64,000 nucleotides of DNA, taken from positions 1,209,297 to 1,273,296 of the forward strand of contig VXAY01006832.1 of assembly GCA_013399855.1 (NCBI GenBank), written 5' to 3'. The translations under genes were made by a program, and so were the position numbers. Below the pieces are notes generated by a model that was not told the DNA's origin, made no database searches, and saw only the letters and a program-made list of their open reading frames with translations. Below are positions 12,695 through 25,548 of this stretch, one piece after another (position 1 is the stretch's first letter; each line of letters opens with the position of its first letter). Origin of the DNA: Oxyruncus cristatus (lineage: Eukaryota; Chordata; Aves; Passeriformes; Cotingidae).

Positions 12695-15491
12695 ATCTTC
12701 AGATTGAATCATTATAAATACTCTTTTTTTTGGTAATTTAATCTTCTGTATCTTTACTGTTCTCAAGACATCTCCACTTGAAACACATCATCTCATAAGA
12801 CTAAATGAAAATCCCTTAGAATGGTGTAATCTTTTCAAGGGATGTGCTCAGGGCTGTCTGAAAACTCTCGGTTGACTAAGGGGTTTGGAAACTTCTCTTG
12901 TGCAAGTTGGTTATTCTTAATGTTCTTAGGCTTGCTCTGGTTACAGACAAGCAATGAGGGATTCTGTGGAAGATGTGTGAGTTTCGTCTGTGCTGCTTGA
13001 AAGAAATGAGCTTTTTCTTTTGTTTTTATTAACCACGTAACACTGACATAAAGATTTGGAGCCTTGAAATGTCCAACATATTCTGTCTTTGACAGTGTGG
13101 TTTATTTTTAATTGCATTTTAAGAAAAGTAGCCCTAAAGCATCTTGCATTATGCATTATATCAATTATCTTGGTGGAAGAAACACATAAAGTACATTTAA
13201 TTATAGGTTATAACCCAGCAAATCATAAAAACCCTGTTCTGAAGTAAATTGTTGCCACTAATTAGCTTTCATGTTTGTCAGTACTAGAATAAATTCAATT
13301 CATTTCTTGCTAATATAAGTTATTTTTAGTGAATCCAAAAGGCATAAAATACTGAGGTGTCCAGTCACTAAGTAGTTTTCTCATATTAAAGAATATATAA
13401 ATGGAAATGTACATTCTATGGCTTCGAACACAGTATGCTGAGGTCACTTGTATTGTACTTTAAATTGAATTAATGTTTAACCTTACTTTAAAATCCAGCG
13501 AGGAATGTGCTATTTCAGGTTTTGGGTTTGGCTTTTTGTAGGATTTTTTTTTTTTTTTTTTTTGGCATTAAAAGTGTTTCCAAGAAGTTTCTGTTCATGA
13601 CTAGCAAAACTGAATGTTTAATCAAGGAATGGAAGTGCTAAGGCAGTGTTCACAACTGGGTGTGAGACCTCTGACATATTAAATCACAAGGGGCTAGAGC
13701 ACAAACCATGAACTAAATCTGCACTGCAGATCAAGGACAGTGGTTTGGCAGTGTGGGGAAAATCCTGACCACTGTCTGTGATGCTTCGCTCACTTTAAGT
13801 CTTTTTTTTTTGCTGCAGAGCAACTTTTGGAAGTGCTGAACTGGCTTACTACTTAATTACTACCTGATTTACAAGATTAGGTAGGAGTTTGTTGCTGTTT
13901 TAATTAACAAACAAGAGAAGATAGTACAGAGGGACATTGTCACATTAATAATCGCTATATATTTTAAAAAAAAATCACACATCAATCCTACTTTGCTCAC
14001 CCTTCCTTTATGTCAAATAACAATCAGAATTTTGGGAGGTATAACTTTTCTTAACTCTTCGATACTGTGTTGTTAAGGTCAGAAACCAAAAAAACAGGAT
14101 GAAAAGTTGAATCAGTTGCCATTGTGAAGTAAAATAGAGCACACAGTCATCCCAAAGGTAAATATCTGCGACCTGTCAGGCCAGGCAATCGGTAACGTGA
14201 CTTTTTTTAAATAGAAAAAGCATTTTAAATAGCAGAAATGGGAAATGTGATTTGTCTTATCACAAGACAGGGATGTGAGCAGAGGCAATGGAACTGAATT
14301 CATAGTTATGCAGAACGTTCTGTCACACCTGTTGAGTCACAGAACATCCTTTTCAAATGCATGTATATCCTTTAAAGAGCACTAGTGTATATCCTGTAGT
14401 ACACTCTTGATCTCTGCTTTCCCAAGGGCTGTTTGAGCTGTAAGCTCTGTGAATCAGCTCAGCAACTTGTATAACAGAAATAAAGTAGCTCCCGAAATCA
14501 GCACATAACAAAATCAAGTCCAGTGTAGCCTGAGGTACAATGATAACGTTTTATCAGGTGCAGTTCACAGATAGGAGAAAATATCTTTAGCCTATTAAAA
14601 CATGAAATCATAACTAATCCCTTCCAATATCTGAGTGGCAGTAAATACTTCACATCAGTTTCTCATGATGCACTTTTTAGTCTTCATTGGTGTTGCTGCG
14701 GATTCACACGGATTTAGTTCGGATTGTTCTATTTTGGGCCCGCTCTGCAAGTTCAGTGAGATCAGTTGAAGCCATCCTGTGTATTGAGGCCCCTGTGCAG
14801 TTAGATGGTGACATGAGAAAAGGCAGAAAGTCCTGTCACAGTTTGTGAATGAAAGCATGAGAGGAGGGGGGGGAAAAAACCCAAAAAACCCCATCTGAAA
14901 CAAGAACTCAGGTAAAATATTTGTAACAGAAATGAATTTTAAATGCAGGTTTACTTCAGCAGTCCGTGATTACCATCCAGATTTGCTCCTCAGCAGTGTT
15001 GGCTCTCTGTGCAGTTGACAAGGCCACATCTAATGATGGTATGGAATATTTTATAGCACTTTTTTAAAAATTACTCAGAGCAGCCCAACTGCAGTCTTTC
15101 TGAAGCTGAGAGTTTTATAAAAGATGTGACGTGGCTCAGTTTGCTGGTGCCGAGTGCTTTTGTAAGATGACTTCATCATGCTGTGGCCTGGGTTTGAAAG
15201 TAATCCCGGTTTTGCTCCTGAAATTTACTTTAGGGTTTACCCTCAGGGATAACCTTTGGTTACTAGTCAGTATGCACTCGGTGTTCTGAACTGTCCTGCA
15301 AATCCACACTTGGCTTTTGTCCACAGAGAAAACTGTTTGAAAATCTGCATTTGAAAGTGGTTTGTGTGTGTACATGCATGGGGGTGGTTTTGATTTTGTT
15401 TGGGTTTTTCTTTTTTTTTTCCTTTTTTTCTCCTTTTTTTTTTTTATATTTGACCTGAGCATCTCTGACATTTCATACTGTTTTCTTAAAG
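12695..15491. other. Non-genic AT-rich DNA with homopolymers
   Basis: A 20-base T-run lies at 13544-13563, a G-run/A-run/C-run block at about 14866-14893, and a G/T then T-rich tract at about 15380-15450. A 125-codon minus-strand frame (15136-15513) crosses the T-rich tract, which it reads as a poly-lysine stretch. I do not regard it as a gene. Confidence 0.55.
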
Positions 15492-15524
15492 CTGCACAAT
15501 TCATTGTTCTCAAACAAGGTCCAG
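15492..15524 (+). other. Possible 33-bp micro-exon (splice-like boundaries)
   Basis: A long T-rich tract ends in TTTTCTTAAAG at 15481-15491, and a CAG|GTAAGG donor-like string follows at 15525. The 33 bases between are open in the first frame (11 codons). Such pairings occur by chance in T-rich vertebrate DNA, no partner exon is identified, and a segment this short is near the lower limit for efficient splicing. Confidence 0.12.
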
Positions 15525-18500
15525 GTAAGGCGCAGTCATCTTGCTATGACAGAAAGCACAGCAAAGTCCACTGTGGTGTACACTGAGTTGGAATACTCTA
15601 GGGAAAATCTTCATCTACCAGTGCTCTGGAAGGGGCAAAGAGAAGCTTTTCAAATATCCTACCTGAATGTCCCACAGAAAAGTGCTGTACAAAGCTATTT
15701 TCTCTCTGTGCACATTCACTGCTGAATCCAGAAGTTGTTTCCCATTTTATCCCGTTGTTGTCTCTGAAGCATCTAGATGTTGAGATGATTAAGAAGCTTT
15801 AAATAACTGCATTTGAAATGTTGATTAAAGAATGGAACCTGGAGAGGAACCTAAAAACATTGTTCTATTTCTTAATGGAAACAACAGATGAGTTCAGTGT
15901 CTCACTGTAGGAAAAAACAATAGTGAAGATGGGAAAGTTAAAGATGAGAAATTCCAGGGCAGCGAACACGAAGTGATAAACCAGCCCTTACAGGGTTAGA
16001 GCTACTTCCTTAGGAAGGAAATCTGTGTTAATCCATATAGGGAATACAATATTGAGGGACTGGAAAGAGCAGAAACGGGTGGGAGGGGTCTTTAATGTGG
16101 ATTCAAAACTGGAGACATGATTAGTCTTCTTCAAGTGACTTCGGGGATTTGATGTCCAGAAATTACTGCCACCTTGAAGACAATAAATTCGTGGATAAAA
16201 TAGTTGATCCACAAACTTAATGCAAAGTTTCTGAGATTTCCAGAATAACGTGAGGGTGGCACTCTATGAAGTCTTTCTCATATGGTTTTCCTTCATACAG
16301 AGAAGGTAAACAGCCCTTTACCCTGGATACTGCCCGCTGGAGACTATAGTAAAATAATTTCATATTCCTAGGTCTTTGGAGAAAAAGACCTGTGTCCTGA
16401 AATGCTGGAGCCGTTTGGTGGAGTCTTATAAGGAAAAAGTCACATGTAACTATATCAATTATTTTATTCACAGTCAAAACAGATAAATGAAAACTACTGA
16501 AAAAATACTATCACATGATGGGTTGGTCTTTTTTCCCTTCTGAAGTGAATGAAAATGAATTAAGGGTTAATTTAGGATAGGACTTAAAATCTCTTAAAAT
16601 AAGGAAGGGAACATACATTCAGAGACCATCTCAGTAACATATTCTAGGTGTAAATCAGTAAATTGTTTAAGGAAAATAATATTTAAAAGGAAAAGGAGAA
16701 AAGTACAGTCTTATTCTGTACGAACATTTAATGCTGATGGTTGAATATTAGTAATGGCATACTGCTAGGCCTGAGTAGATAAGTATTTTAGGATATTTTG
16801 AAAGTAGAAGTGGAATGTCCTCCAGAAAAGCAAGTTTTAGAGCAATAACCAAGTACAATTGGAATCAGAACAGAAAAAGCATTAATGTTTTACAGAAATC
16901 TTTGAATGCTTACTTAATGGTGATAACTGAATGAGTTTCCTGCCCAAAATCCAGTATGTAATGTATTGAAGATTTTCTGAGTTCTCTAAGTGGGTTGTTA
17001 CTATTTATGCTCAGATTTGTATCCAGTGTGGGCTGCAGAAAATCAGTCAATTAGCAGTGGTAGGTGGGTAGATGTCTCGGGGATTAAGGCACTCAGATAT
17101 CTATTTGTTAATCACACAAATAAATAAGGAAAGGCAGATGCCAGGATCTGTTGTTACCTAGATACCAGGGACTGTGACTCAGAGGTCTTTGATCTTTTCT
17201 CACTCCATAGAAGTTTTTCTTGAGTCTGAAAATAAGTACTTTTCACTTTTAATACTTTATTTGGTTTGTTGTTTGATTTTTTTCTGGTGAGAATTAAAGA
17301 AAATAGTCACTTTTAATATTTGTGCATGTGTGTGAACGCTCTGATTATATTATTAAAGCTGATTTTTTGGTGATTTTCCCAGGCTTTAGATTATTTTTTT
17401 AATCCCTGCTTGAAATGGGATTTTTGCCCAACAGGAATAACCTATATGTGCATGTATGCAATATAATATTGTTAATCTTTTGCTTCTCCCCATTAAAATA
17501 GCACTGTAACCTATCTAGCAAGAAGCTGTGATCATTGCAGATGAAAAACAAGGACAAAAAATTGAGGCAAACTTAAGAGGTAGAACCATATTTTCTGCTG
17601 TAATTTTCTTCCCATTGACTGTAAAGAAGACAAGAAAGATGAAGTACAAAAGGGAGCAAAAATTGCAAAAATACGCTGGAAGATAATAAATACCTAAATT
17701 AAAGTGGTTTATGTACCTTGAGTTAGGTTGCCTTCTAAAAATGGCATCTACTTTTTCTCTTAAACATTCAAATCAAGCTTTAGCTGCTTGTCCCAAAATA
17801 TACAATTATAGCAAGAAGATTTATTTATATACAAGCATTAGGGGAAGCATGACTGAGTTACACTGTTTGTTATCAGCTCAGCTGTAGCTGTAGAGCTGAA
17901 CAAGGCTTTCCTTTTCTGAGCTACCTTGTACCTTATTCTGACATCCTGTCACTGCCCTGATTTGGGTGTTGAATGTCATCAGAGTGCTGTACAATTGCAC
18001 ATCCTAATAGTGCTTCTCACATTTTATAGACTTGTCTCTTTATATAATTGTTCTGTTAATGTTCTTTGTGCTGCTACTTCCATAAAGGACGCTGGGAGAC
18101 CACTGACAGTAATAGTTAAGCCACTCACAATAGGAATTGTCTCCATAACATGAAAGCTATTTCTGGATTGCCAGGCAATAGGAATTTCTTCTTCTATTTA
18201 TAGTGGCATTGTGTATCAGGTTTACCTCCTCCACTGGGCAAAACAAAAGGGTAATGCAAAAAAGGAAGTAATTGCAGCACAATTAAACTGACTTATGTGT
18301 TAGGAAGGAACCGCATTTCAAATGTAAGAATAGCTTTAAGAATAACAGAGTGAAGTTAGCTGGAGAGTCTCTTGAAGTAATTGTCTCTGAAAGCTGCAGC
18401 AATTAAGTACTTTTGGATTAAAATACTGTTTGCAAAATATTACCAAATTACCTACACTTACCAATGTATTCTGAACTTAAGTATCATGAACTGAGCATAT

Positions 18501-21500
18501 GTTTACTTTGGTAAACACCATTTGATCATTCAGATTAACTAAGGGCAAATCCAGAAACCTTTTCTCTTTTTTCGTTGAGTAGAACTTATAGTTAACATTT
18601 GTAAGAGGGTCAAGCATGGGGTCATTTTACATTTACATTCTAAGAAGGGAAATTTTAAGGAAAGGTTGACAAGACAGGTTGGACTTTTCAATCAGCTTAG
18701 TTGTGAGTCTTTTGTGTTAAATCCCAGAGAAGTATTTTGGAAGTTATTGGTTGTGCATTTTAGTTAATGTCACAGAATTTCACTTTGAAGACTGTAACCA
18801 TGTGATTCTTCTACTGTGGGGAAAAATGTAGAATACTCCAGTGAACCTTCAGTTTGTATGTCTCCTAATTGTCATATATGTCTGGTAATAGTGCCTTGTA
18901 AAATTCTGCCTGCAGGAGCGTGCCAAACATCATTTAGTTGCTAATTATGGAGCATTCAAGTCAAACTGTTCTTCATATTTCAACCTTTTATTTCTTTTGG
19001 CATCCATGGGCCTTTTTGATTTGAAATCTGATTTATTGTCAGTTGTTCTGTGTGGGGTGTGTGTGTACTTTAATATGGGATGACTGTGTTATGTTAGACC
19101 TCCTGTTAACTTTAGCCCTAAGCAGCACTTTCCTATAGTGTGTCATGTCTCACAGCCTTTTGTAATGTTTATTTGGAGAACAGAGTATTTATAGAAATCT
19201 ATGACTGATCTTTCCAATTTCAAAAGTCCATAATCTTCAAGCTACTACTCTCCTTCCAGGCATGTATTTATTGCCTGGAAAGAGAGAGTGGTTTGCAGGA
19301 GGAGTGGGTAGGAAGGGGCCTGGTTGTCTGTAGTGCTCGATGGCCTTATTTACTCCAGTCACTGATCTGAAAAGTACAGGCACTCCATATGTTCAGAATT
19401 ACCAGGTAAATATGAAAGCATCATACAGTGATATTACACAATAAATGTCTCAGCTATGTGGCTTTTCGTGCAGAATTAAGATGGAGAAAAAGGTTTTGTA
19501 CTTCCTGAATTACTTTTCATAAGGAAGTCGTGCTCTTGTACTCCCTGCGGGGGGGTACAAGAATTGTGCCTGAATTATGAATAAGAAGCCTGGCCTCAAT
19601 AGGTTGCACTGGGAAATGGTTACAGACATTAAAAATGTCATATTATTTAGTGTAAGCTGAGAAACACTACGTAATTACTGACAGGTGATCTAGAATAGGA
19701 CACTGAAATTGCCTATGTAATTGTAGATTGGTAATATTTTATGTGTATCCAGTTTGATTTTTACAGCAAGTCACCACATAATTATATATAAAGAGACTTT
19801 GCAAGATACCTGTTATTTCCTGAGGATCCATTACAGTCCATCAGACAAAATATCAGTTTGGGCTTTTAAACTACATATTATAATATAAGATTTTCAAAAT
19901 AAGGGTTGTTTACCCAATAGACTGTCAGGATATTTTTGGAGTCACTGTAAATAGATATTCTGCTCCTAGTTAGGGAGTTCTGAGACAGCTTGGTGGGGAT
20001 TGCAACGGGTTGTTTCTGTGTAACAAAAATTCGGTGTCTTTGGGGTAGAGGGAGGTTCAGTTTACACAGGATTTACCTTGATTTATATCAATAAAATAGA
20101 ATACAGAGCACCTGAAGCCATCTGCTTGTGGAGAATTTCACCAAATGCAGGGAAGTGAATCATCCTGAAAGTTGAGTGACGAAAGACCAGGGTGACGATC
20201 AAAACAAGCGTCAAGTGAAAAAGTTTTTCAAGTATTTGTGGCAAATCCAGAATAACTGACCAAGGATTGGTGTTAAAGTCACAGAACATGATATTACCAG
20301 ATATGGCATCTCCTTTTATATGTGACAATTTTATTTCTTGAGTGATTTGGGAAAGACTATGTTTTAACTTTAATGAGTCAGTATGAAGTTGAAATTACTT
20401 GCCAACACATTCATGCATTTCAGTTGTTTTTTACACTGCATTTTACATGAGGGGAAATTGCAAATAGTAAATGTCAGGGATTCACTCAGGGCATTACAAT
20501 TTCAGAGGCATGAAGCTAATACATATTTGTCTCATTACTGTCACCAGATTGAAGCTAGTCCATGGATGGCAAGAGCTCATAACTCATAGGAGACATAGTT
20601 ACAAATGACCTGTGGGAGGTCACAGATATCACAACTTCCTCAGTTCATATTACAAACGTGGTGCTAATGAGAAATGAGGTACATGTTGTTCATCATCTTT
20701 CACAAAGCTGGTTTTCACTGAAAAAGAGGTGAAAGGTGGTTTGTTTGTTTGTTTGTTTTGGGGTTTTTTTTTATCATTTCCAGTCTAAATTGATCTTGTC
20801 CTTGTATATTACAGTGTATGGGACTGGGAAGGCAATGCCATCCTTCTGGTTACTTAAGTCATCTGTGATCTTGCTGTATTACTATGACTGACCCACTGTA
20901 CTATATAATTGATATTTTGCTGAAGTATCACTAGAGCACTGAGGGGCAATGAGTATTGTATGGGGCCTTTTAAATATGATGTGCATGCAGAGGTTTTTTA
21001 TCCTCTTCCTTGATTTCGCTCCCACTGAAGCAAAAACCAACATAGAACTCACTGTAGTAGTTCACAATGGGTACATCTCAGCAACACAAAGTGTTGGTAC
21101 TGAGTTATGTTAACCAAGTTAGCACAGAGAGACTGAAAAACCTTTTTAAGGTGTAGCTGTGTGTCTGGGTGTAACTTTAACTGAATTCACCCAGTCTTTC
21201 CATAGTTGTTAAATGAAGTTAAATGCTTTGCCTGTTTAGAATAGCCAAGCACATGTAGGCTACTATAACCCAGCTACATTTACCTGTTAAAACTGTGTGG
21301 GTTTAGGACTTGATTTTGGTTATGGTGGAGTAATGTGTGCTCTAGATTAAACATCCTGGAGCAGGTGATTGAGTTACTATTTAGTGTGTACATCTGAACA
21401 CTGTAACTGGTTGCCTGCCTATTGAATGGGGAGAGCTGCAGTTAATGTATTAAATCATTTGTCTGACAACTGCATTGTCTTTCTCTGTAATTCTAGGTGC

Positions 21501-21516
21501 AATTGCAGGTGTCAGC
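15525..21516. other. Non-genic AT-rich DNA
   Basis: No gene or known interspersed repeat is recognisable. The stretch contains scattered 62-86-codon open frames and a (GTTT)n/G-run tract at about 20739-20773. The 19535-19561 hairpin inside it is listed separately. Confidence 0.6.
19535..19561. repeat. 11-bp inverted repeat with 5-base loop
   Basis: CTTGTACTCCC (19535-19545) faces GGGGGTACAAG (19551-19561) with one T.G mismatch that can wobble-pair. The loop is TGCGG. It stands out as a G+C-rich stem in A+T-rich DNA, but no gene context suggests a role. Confidence 0.5.
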
Positions 21517-21560
21517 TTTGATTCATAAAGCCACACATGGTTTGATTCATAAAGCCATGG
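21517..21560. repeat. Two-copy 24-bp tandem duplication
   Basis: Positions 21517-21540 and 21541-21560 share the 17-base string TTTGATTCATAAAGCCA exactly, each ending in ATGG. The second copy lacks four bases. It looks like a recent local duplication. Confidence 0.8.
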
Positions 21561-22419
21561 AGGATAGACTGCCTCTCTCCCTGTTTGTAAGAAGGGGTGG
21601 CACCGGGGTATTGATTCATCTCTTTGCTCACTTGGCATTCAAAGGCCTGTTTGGTGGGAGGGTGTGTAATAAGCATACGTACAAATAAATAAATACCACT
21701 CACTGTCAGGTGTGTGAGACTGGTCTTGTAACTCATTAGTTGAAAATATTTTTTTTCTGTGTGCCTGACCAAAGTGAATCCCAGCAGCTCAAGAAATCAC
21801 AGAGGTTACTAAATGACAAACTATAGAGCACTGAAAAGCATTTTCTGCACTCTTTTCACAGAATGTTTTCTCCTCTCTGATAATATAGTCCAAAAGCATG
21901 CCTTCAATGTCAGCTGTATATATGAGCAGTAACAATGATTAGAAAGATTTGGGAGTGAAGTTTATAGTTCTGTAAAGAAGTTGTGAAAAACAAAGCCCTG
22001 GAGAAATTTCAATGCATACACAGATTCGCTCCAGACATGGTATGAAATATGAAATACTTGAAGTGGCATTTCTGTCTGCTTACCAGGTTTTTAGCAAATT
22101 ATGAAAAAGAAGGGGGAGCATGGAAAAAAGCATCACTGAAAATTGGCGAGTACAGACTGAATGAAGAAAAACTTGAGAGAAAACCAAGAATATATGCTTT
22201 CTGAGTACTAACTGGTTTCTGAGCTCATAGGGTGTCAAGTTATGCAAACAGATTAGTTTCCTTAAAATAGGATTTTTAGGTTGTTTTACATATGTTATTT
22301 GCTATTATTGTAATTCTTGACAGCAGGAAGTCTTTGGTGACTGGGGTGGGTTCCTAATAACTGGGGGAAAAAACATTCCCCTTTTCATAAGGACAAGGAG
22401 GTGGATCTAGGAAGGTATC
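21561..22419. other. Non-genic AT-rich DNA
   Basis: I see nothing identifiable between the tandem duplication and the first CR1 fragment. Confidence 0.6.
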
Positions 22420-23230
22420 AGCCACCCACAGGAGGGAGCAGCCACCAGTCTAGCAAGGCCCAATTGTGCCTGATCAACCTGGCAGCTTTCTGAGGTTACT
22501 TCTTGTTGTGGTGTTTCCCTCATTTCACCAGGACTTTTGACCAGGTGTATCCTCATAGCCAAGATGGTTGGGTATGGTTTGAATTAAAGACTGTAAGGTA
22601 TGTGGAAAATTGGCAGGACTTGTGGATGCAAAGTTGGCAGCTCCTTGCTAATAACTGTCAGCATCTTAAAATCTTGAATCAGAAAGGCCAGTGCTGGTAA
22701 AAATCTTTATTAACAGCTTGAATGATGGGAATGAACAGGGAGTTCTCTCTGCAAGTTTGTGAGTGATACCAACTCCAGGGTAATGGTTTCACTACAAAGC
22801 AGTGCTGCTACTCTTAAGCTGGAGACATGGTGTGAAAGAACCCTCATGAAATTCAGAAACAGCCAATGCATCTGTGGTGGAGTAACACCACACAAGAGCT
22901 GGCGCTGGGAGCCAACAGGCTCCGGAGCAGCTTTGCAGGAAAGGACACGTGGGGGTGTCCTGTGGGGACAGGGGGTGGAACATGATGCAACAGCCTGCCT
23001 TTGTGGGACATGCTGCAACTGTATTCTGGGCTGTGTTAACGTGGAGTGTAAACACCAGGGAAGGGAAAAGGACCTGTGACCACATTTGGGGTGCTCTGTC
23101 CAGTTTGGGGTTCCCCAGAACAAGAAAGAAATGGATGTAGTGGAGTAAGTCTGGCCGAGGGCCCGGGAGCCACTCGAATGTGGGCTGGAGCACATGGTTT
23201 GTTAGGAAAGGCTGTGCACTGAGTCCAGTG
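22420..23230 (+). mobile_element. CR1 LINE fragment, plus orientation, decayed
   Basis: Read on the plus strand, the DNA follows CR1 ORF2 with many substitutions and frame breaks. Near 22515-22560 a frame reads FTRTFDQVYPHSQ, a decayed form of the LDF-KAFDTVPH reverse-transcriptase segment. The part from 22690 to 23200 follows the downstream ORF2 text, including an ATTCTGGGCTG block near 23020 and a GGGCTGGAGCACAT block near 23180 that are characteristic of CR1. No frame is intact. A 161-codon frame on the opposite strand (22710-23195) is an antisense shadow. An A/C-rich tract follows directly. It is an old copy judging by its decay. Confidence 0.75.
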
Positions 23231-23239
23231 CCTTACCCC

Positions 23240-23362
23240 TGAAAAAAAAAAAAAACCAAAACAAGCCATGAAAACCCAAACCGAACAAAAACCCAAACCC
23301 CTGCAGAAATAACACCCTCACAATGAAACAAACAAACAACCCCCCCCCAAAACCCAAAACAT
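23240..23362. repeat. A/C-rich low-complexity tract
   Basis: A-runs alternate with C-runs of two to nine over about 120 bases, including an AAAC repeat and a C-run near 23341-23348. It is the complement of the G/T tracts elsewhere and lies just past the 3' side of the CR1 fragment. Confidence 0.75.
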
Positions 23363-25189
23363 GCTCCACCCTCCCTCCCCAGACGTTTCTAAATCCTCAA
23401 TCTCGTGACTACAGACTTGGAATACTGACAGAAGAAAGTCCCTTATGAAAGTTTTCAACATAATTTCTATCTTTTTAAACTAGAGCAGTTCCTTCCTTAC
23501 AGGTGGGAAGGAAAACCTTTAAAACAGGCTTTATTACTATGATAACATATCGTATCTCTTCGAGCTTACATTACAGTCAAGGGATTTTGTGGATTATAAC
23601 ATTCTTTTAGTCACTTCATTTTTATGAATTGGTTAGCTTTTGAAACGAAGCCTGAGCTGTATCGGTGGGTAACTCTCCCAGATGTAAATGTCTTGATGTT
23701 TCGGGGTTTTTTTTTGTTTGGTGGTTTGTTTTTGGTTGGGGTTTTATTCAGCAAATGTAATAGGAGCTCTTCACTATGTCTAATGACCTAAACATTTTGT
23801 GTAAAGAAAAAGAAAAAGAGATTTATGTAAACTGCAAGAATGAATTCCTTGTACCTTAAAAACCCAAATAAACTCACCCTAAGAAGTAGTAAAGTATTCC
23901 TGTATGGCACACACCTGAAATGAGACAACACTATAAAAGCTGTATTTCCAGGCCTGTGTTAAATGTATTTGATGGCCAAGTGTGCTGGCTCTTTTATAGC
24001 TTCAGCTTTGGTCTTTTGCAGTAGAAGGGATAAACAGCTTAAAATAAATTAACATGGAAAAAAAATTATTTTATAAAATAACAGACCAAAAAATACCATG
24101 TCAATTTGCTTCATTTTCCAACCTTGAGAGTGATGATAATCTGTGAAATGCTGTGGTGAAGAGATGTGTTCCACGGACGGAAAATTAGCCCAGCATTTTC
24201 CCCTCTCCTGTTGTCTGTGTGCTGAGAAGGCACCAATACACTGGAGACGTGGTGGCCAATTTCCTAATTCAGGTGCAGAGCTAAAAGCAGTTTTCTTATC
24301 CGGTTATTTTATTAAGTTAAAACCAGTTGTTCGGTAATTTGAATATTTTTGGGTGATACGCAAGTAATGACACTTTTTAGGCAAATGGTCTTCCTACCTA
24401 CCAGACAATTCCTGCATATCACATGTGGGTCTCACACACTGTACTCCTTTTGCCAGTTTTGCATATCACTTGAGAACTCTGAGTGTGCTTGTTGCTGAGG
24501 AAAGGCATCATTGGCCAATTCCTATTTTATTGACTCTTTCTGTTATAAGAGTAATCTCAGACTGATGAGTCACTATTCATTTCATTTGAAGCTTTGCATG
24601 TATGTATTCTTTTTACCGTTTTATCTGTCAGCTGAAAATAACTCTTGCAGAAATGACAGAACAAATTTTATGAGGAAATAATGAAATCTACTGCTGTGAA
24701 CATGTCACTTGAGGCAAAAACAGTTGCTTATGCTGGCTGGAATGTTACTCTGGTGTCTTTAAATAACTTCATTAGTCAATAAGATACGGTTTAATTATTT
24801 AAGTGACAAAAAAAGGTGAGCTTTTGGTACTTACATGTACCCACTGTTTACTCTTTTTAGAGTATTCTTTATATTAGAGCTGCAAGCGCTTGCAAAACCC
24901 CATTTGTCTGGCAAAAATGTCTTTCTGTTTACAAAACCAGAAGCTTTTAGCCACTGCACGTTTTTGAATGTTTCCTGCTGGGATCCCAAGCTAACATTTT
25001 TTTGCCAGCAGGCAGCACTTTTAGCTCAGGGGAACCTGCTGTCACCAAAAGAGATTTTTTCCTCAGGTGTCTTTACTTTTTATTGCAGCATCTGAGGAGA
25101 CTGATCTGTAGGAGAACCCCACTTTTTTGTCTCTCTGAAAAGCAGTCTGGTATTCACTATGCACATTTTCTGCTTGAACTGGATCTCTC
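23363..25189. other. Non-genic AT-rich DNA
   Basis: It holds a G/T tract at 23702-23747 and several short open frames. No gene is recognised. Confidence 0.6.
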
Positions 25190-25548
25190 AGGGATAGAGT
25201 TGTTTAGGTGGGAGAAGACCTTTGAGACCATTGAGTCCAGCTGTTAACCCAGCATTGCCAAGTCACCACTAAACCCATATCCCCAAGTACAACATCTACA
25301 CCTCTTTTAAATATCTCCGGGGATGGTGACTCCACCACTTCTGGACAGCCTGTTCCAATGCTCTACAACCCTTTTTGTAGAGAAATCTTTCCTGATGTCC
25401 AACCTAGCCCTCCCCTGGTGCAACTTGAGTCCCTTTCCTCTTGTCCTGTCTCTCGTTAATTGTTTTTTGATCTGGTTACACTGACCTGTCAATAATTGAT
25501 AAAGCTGGTCCAGTCTTCCTGATAGGAGACAGATTCTGGTCTCCACAT
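25190..25548 (-). mobile_element. CR1 LINE 3' fragment, minus orientation
   Basis: Read on the minus strand, a 79-codon frame (25307-25546) ends with the ORF2 C-terminus of CR1: RLDIRKDFSTKRVVEHWNRL matches the CR1 wording in which RLDIRK and VV-HWNRLP are constant. The remaining DNA down to 25190 matches the CR1 3' part, including a GAAGACCTTTGAGACCATTG block on the plus strand. I do not see the terminal octamer repeat usual for CR1, so the 3' tip is lost or unrecognisable. The best-preserved part is 25190-25455. Confidence 0.88.

Noticed and set aside
15136..15513. 125-codon minus-strand open frame with poly-lysine stretch
   Set aside because: It reads through a T-rich low-complexity tract.
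22710..23195. 161-codon minus-strand open frame, the longest in the window
   Set aside because: It is antisense to the plus-oriented CR1 fragment and has no protein-like match; CR1 composition explains its length.
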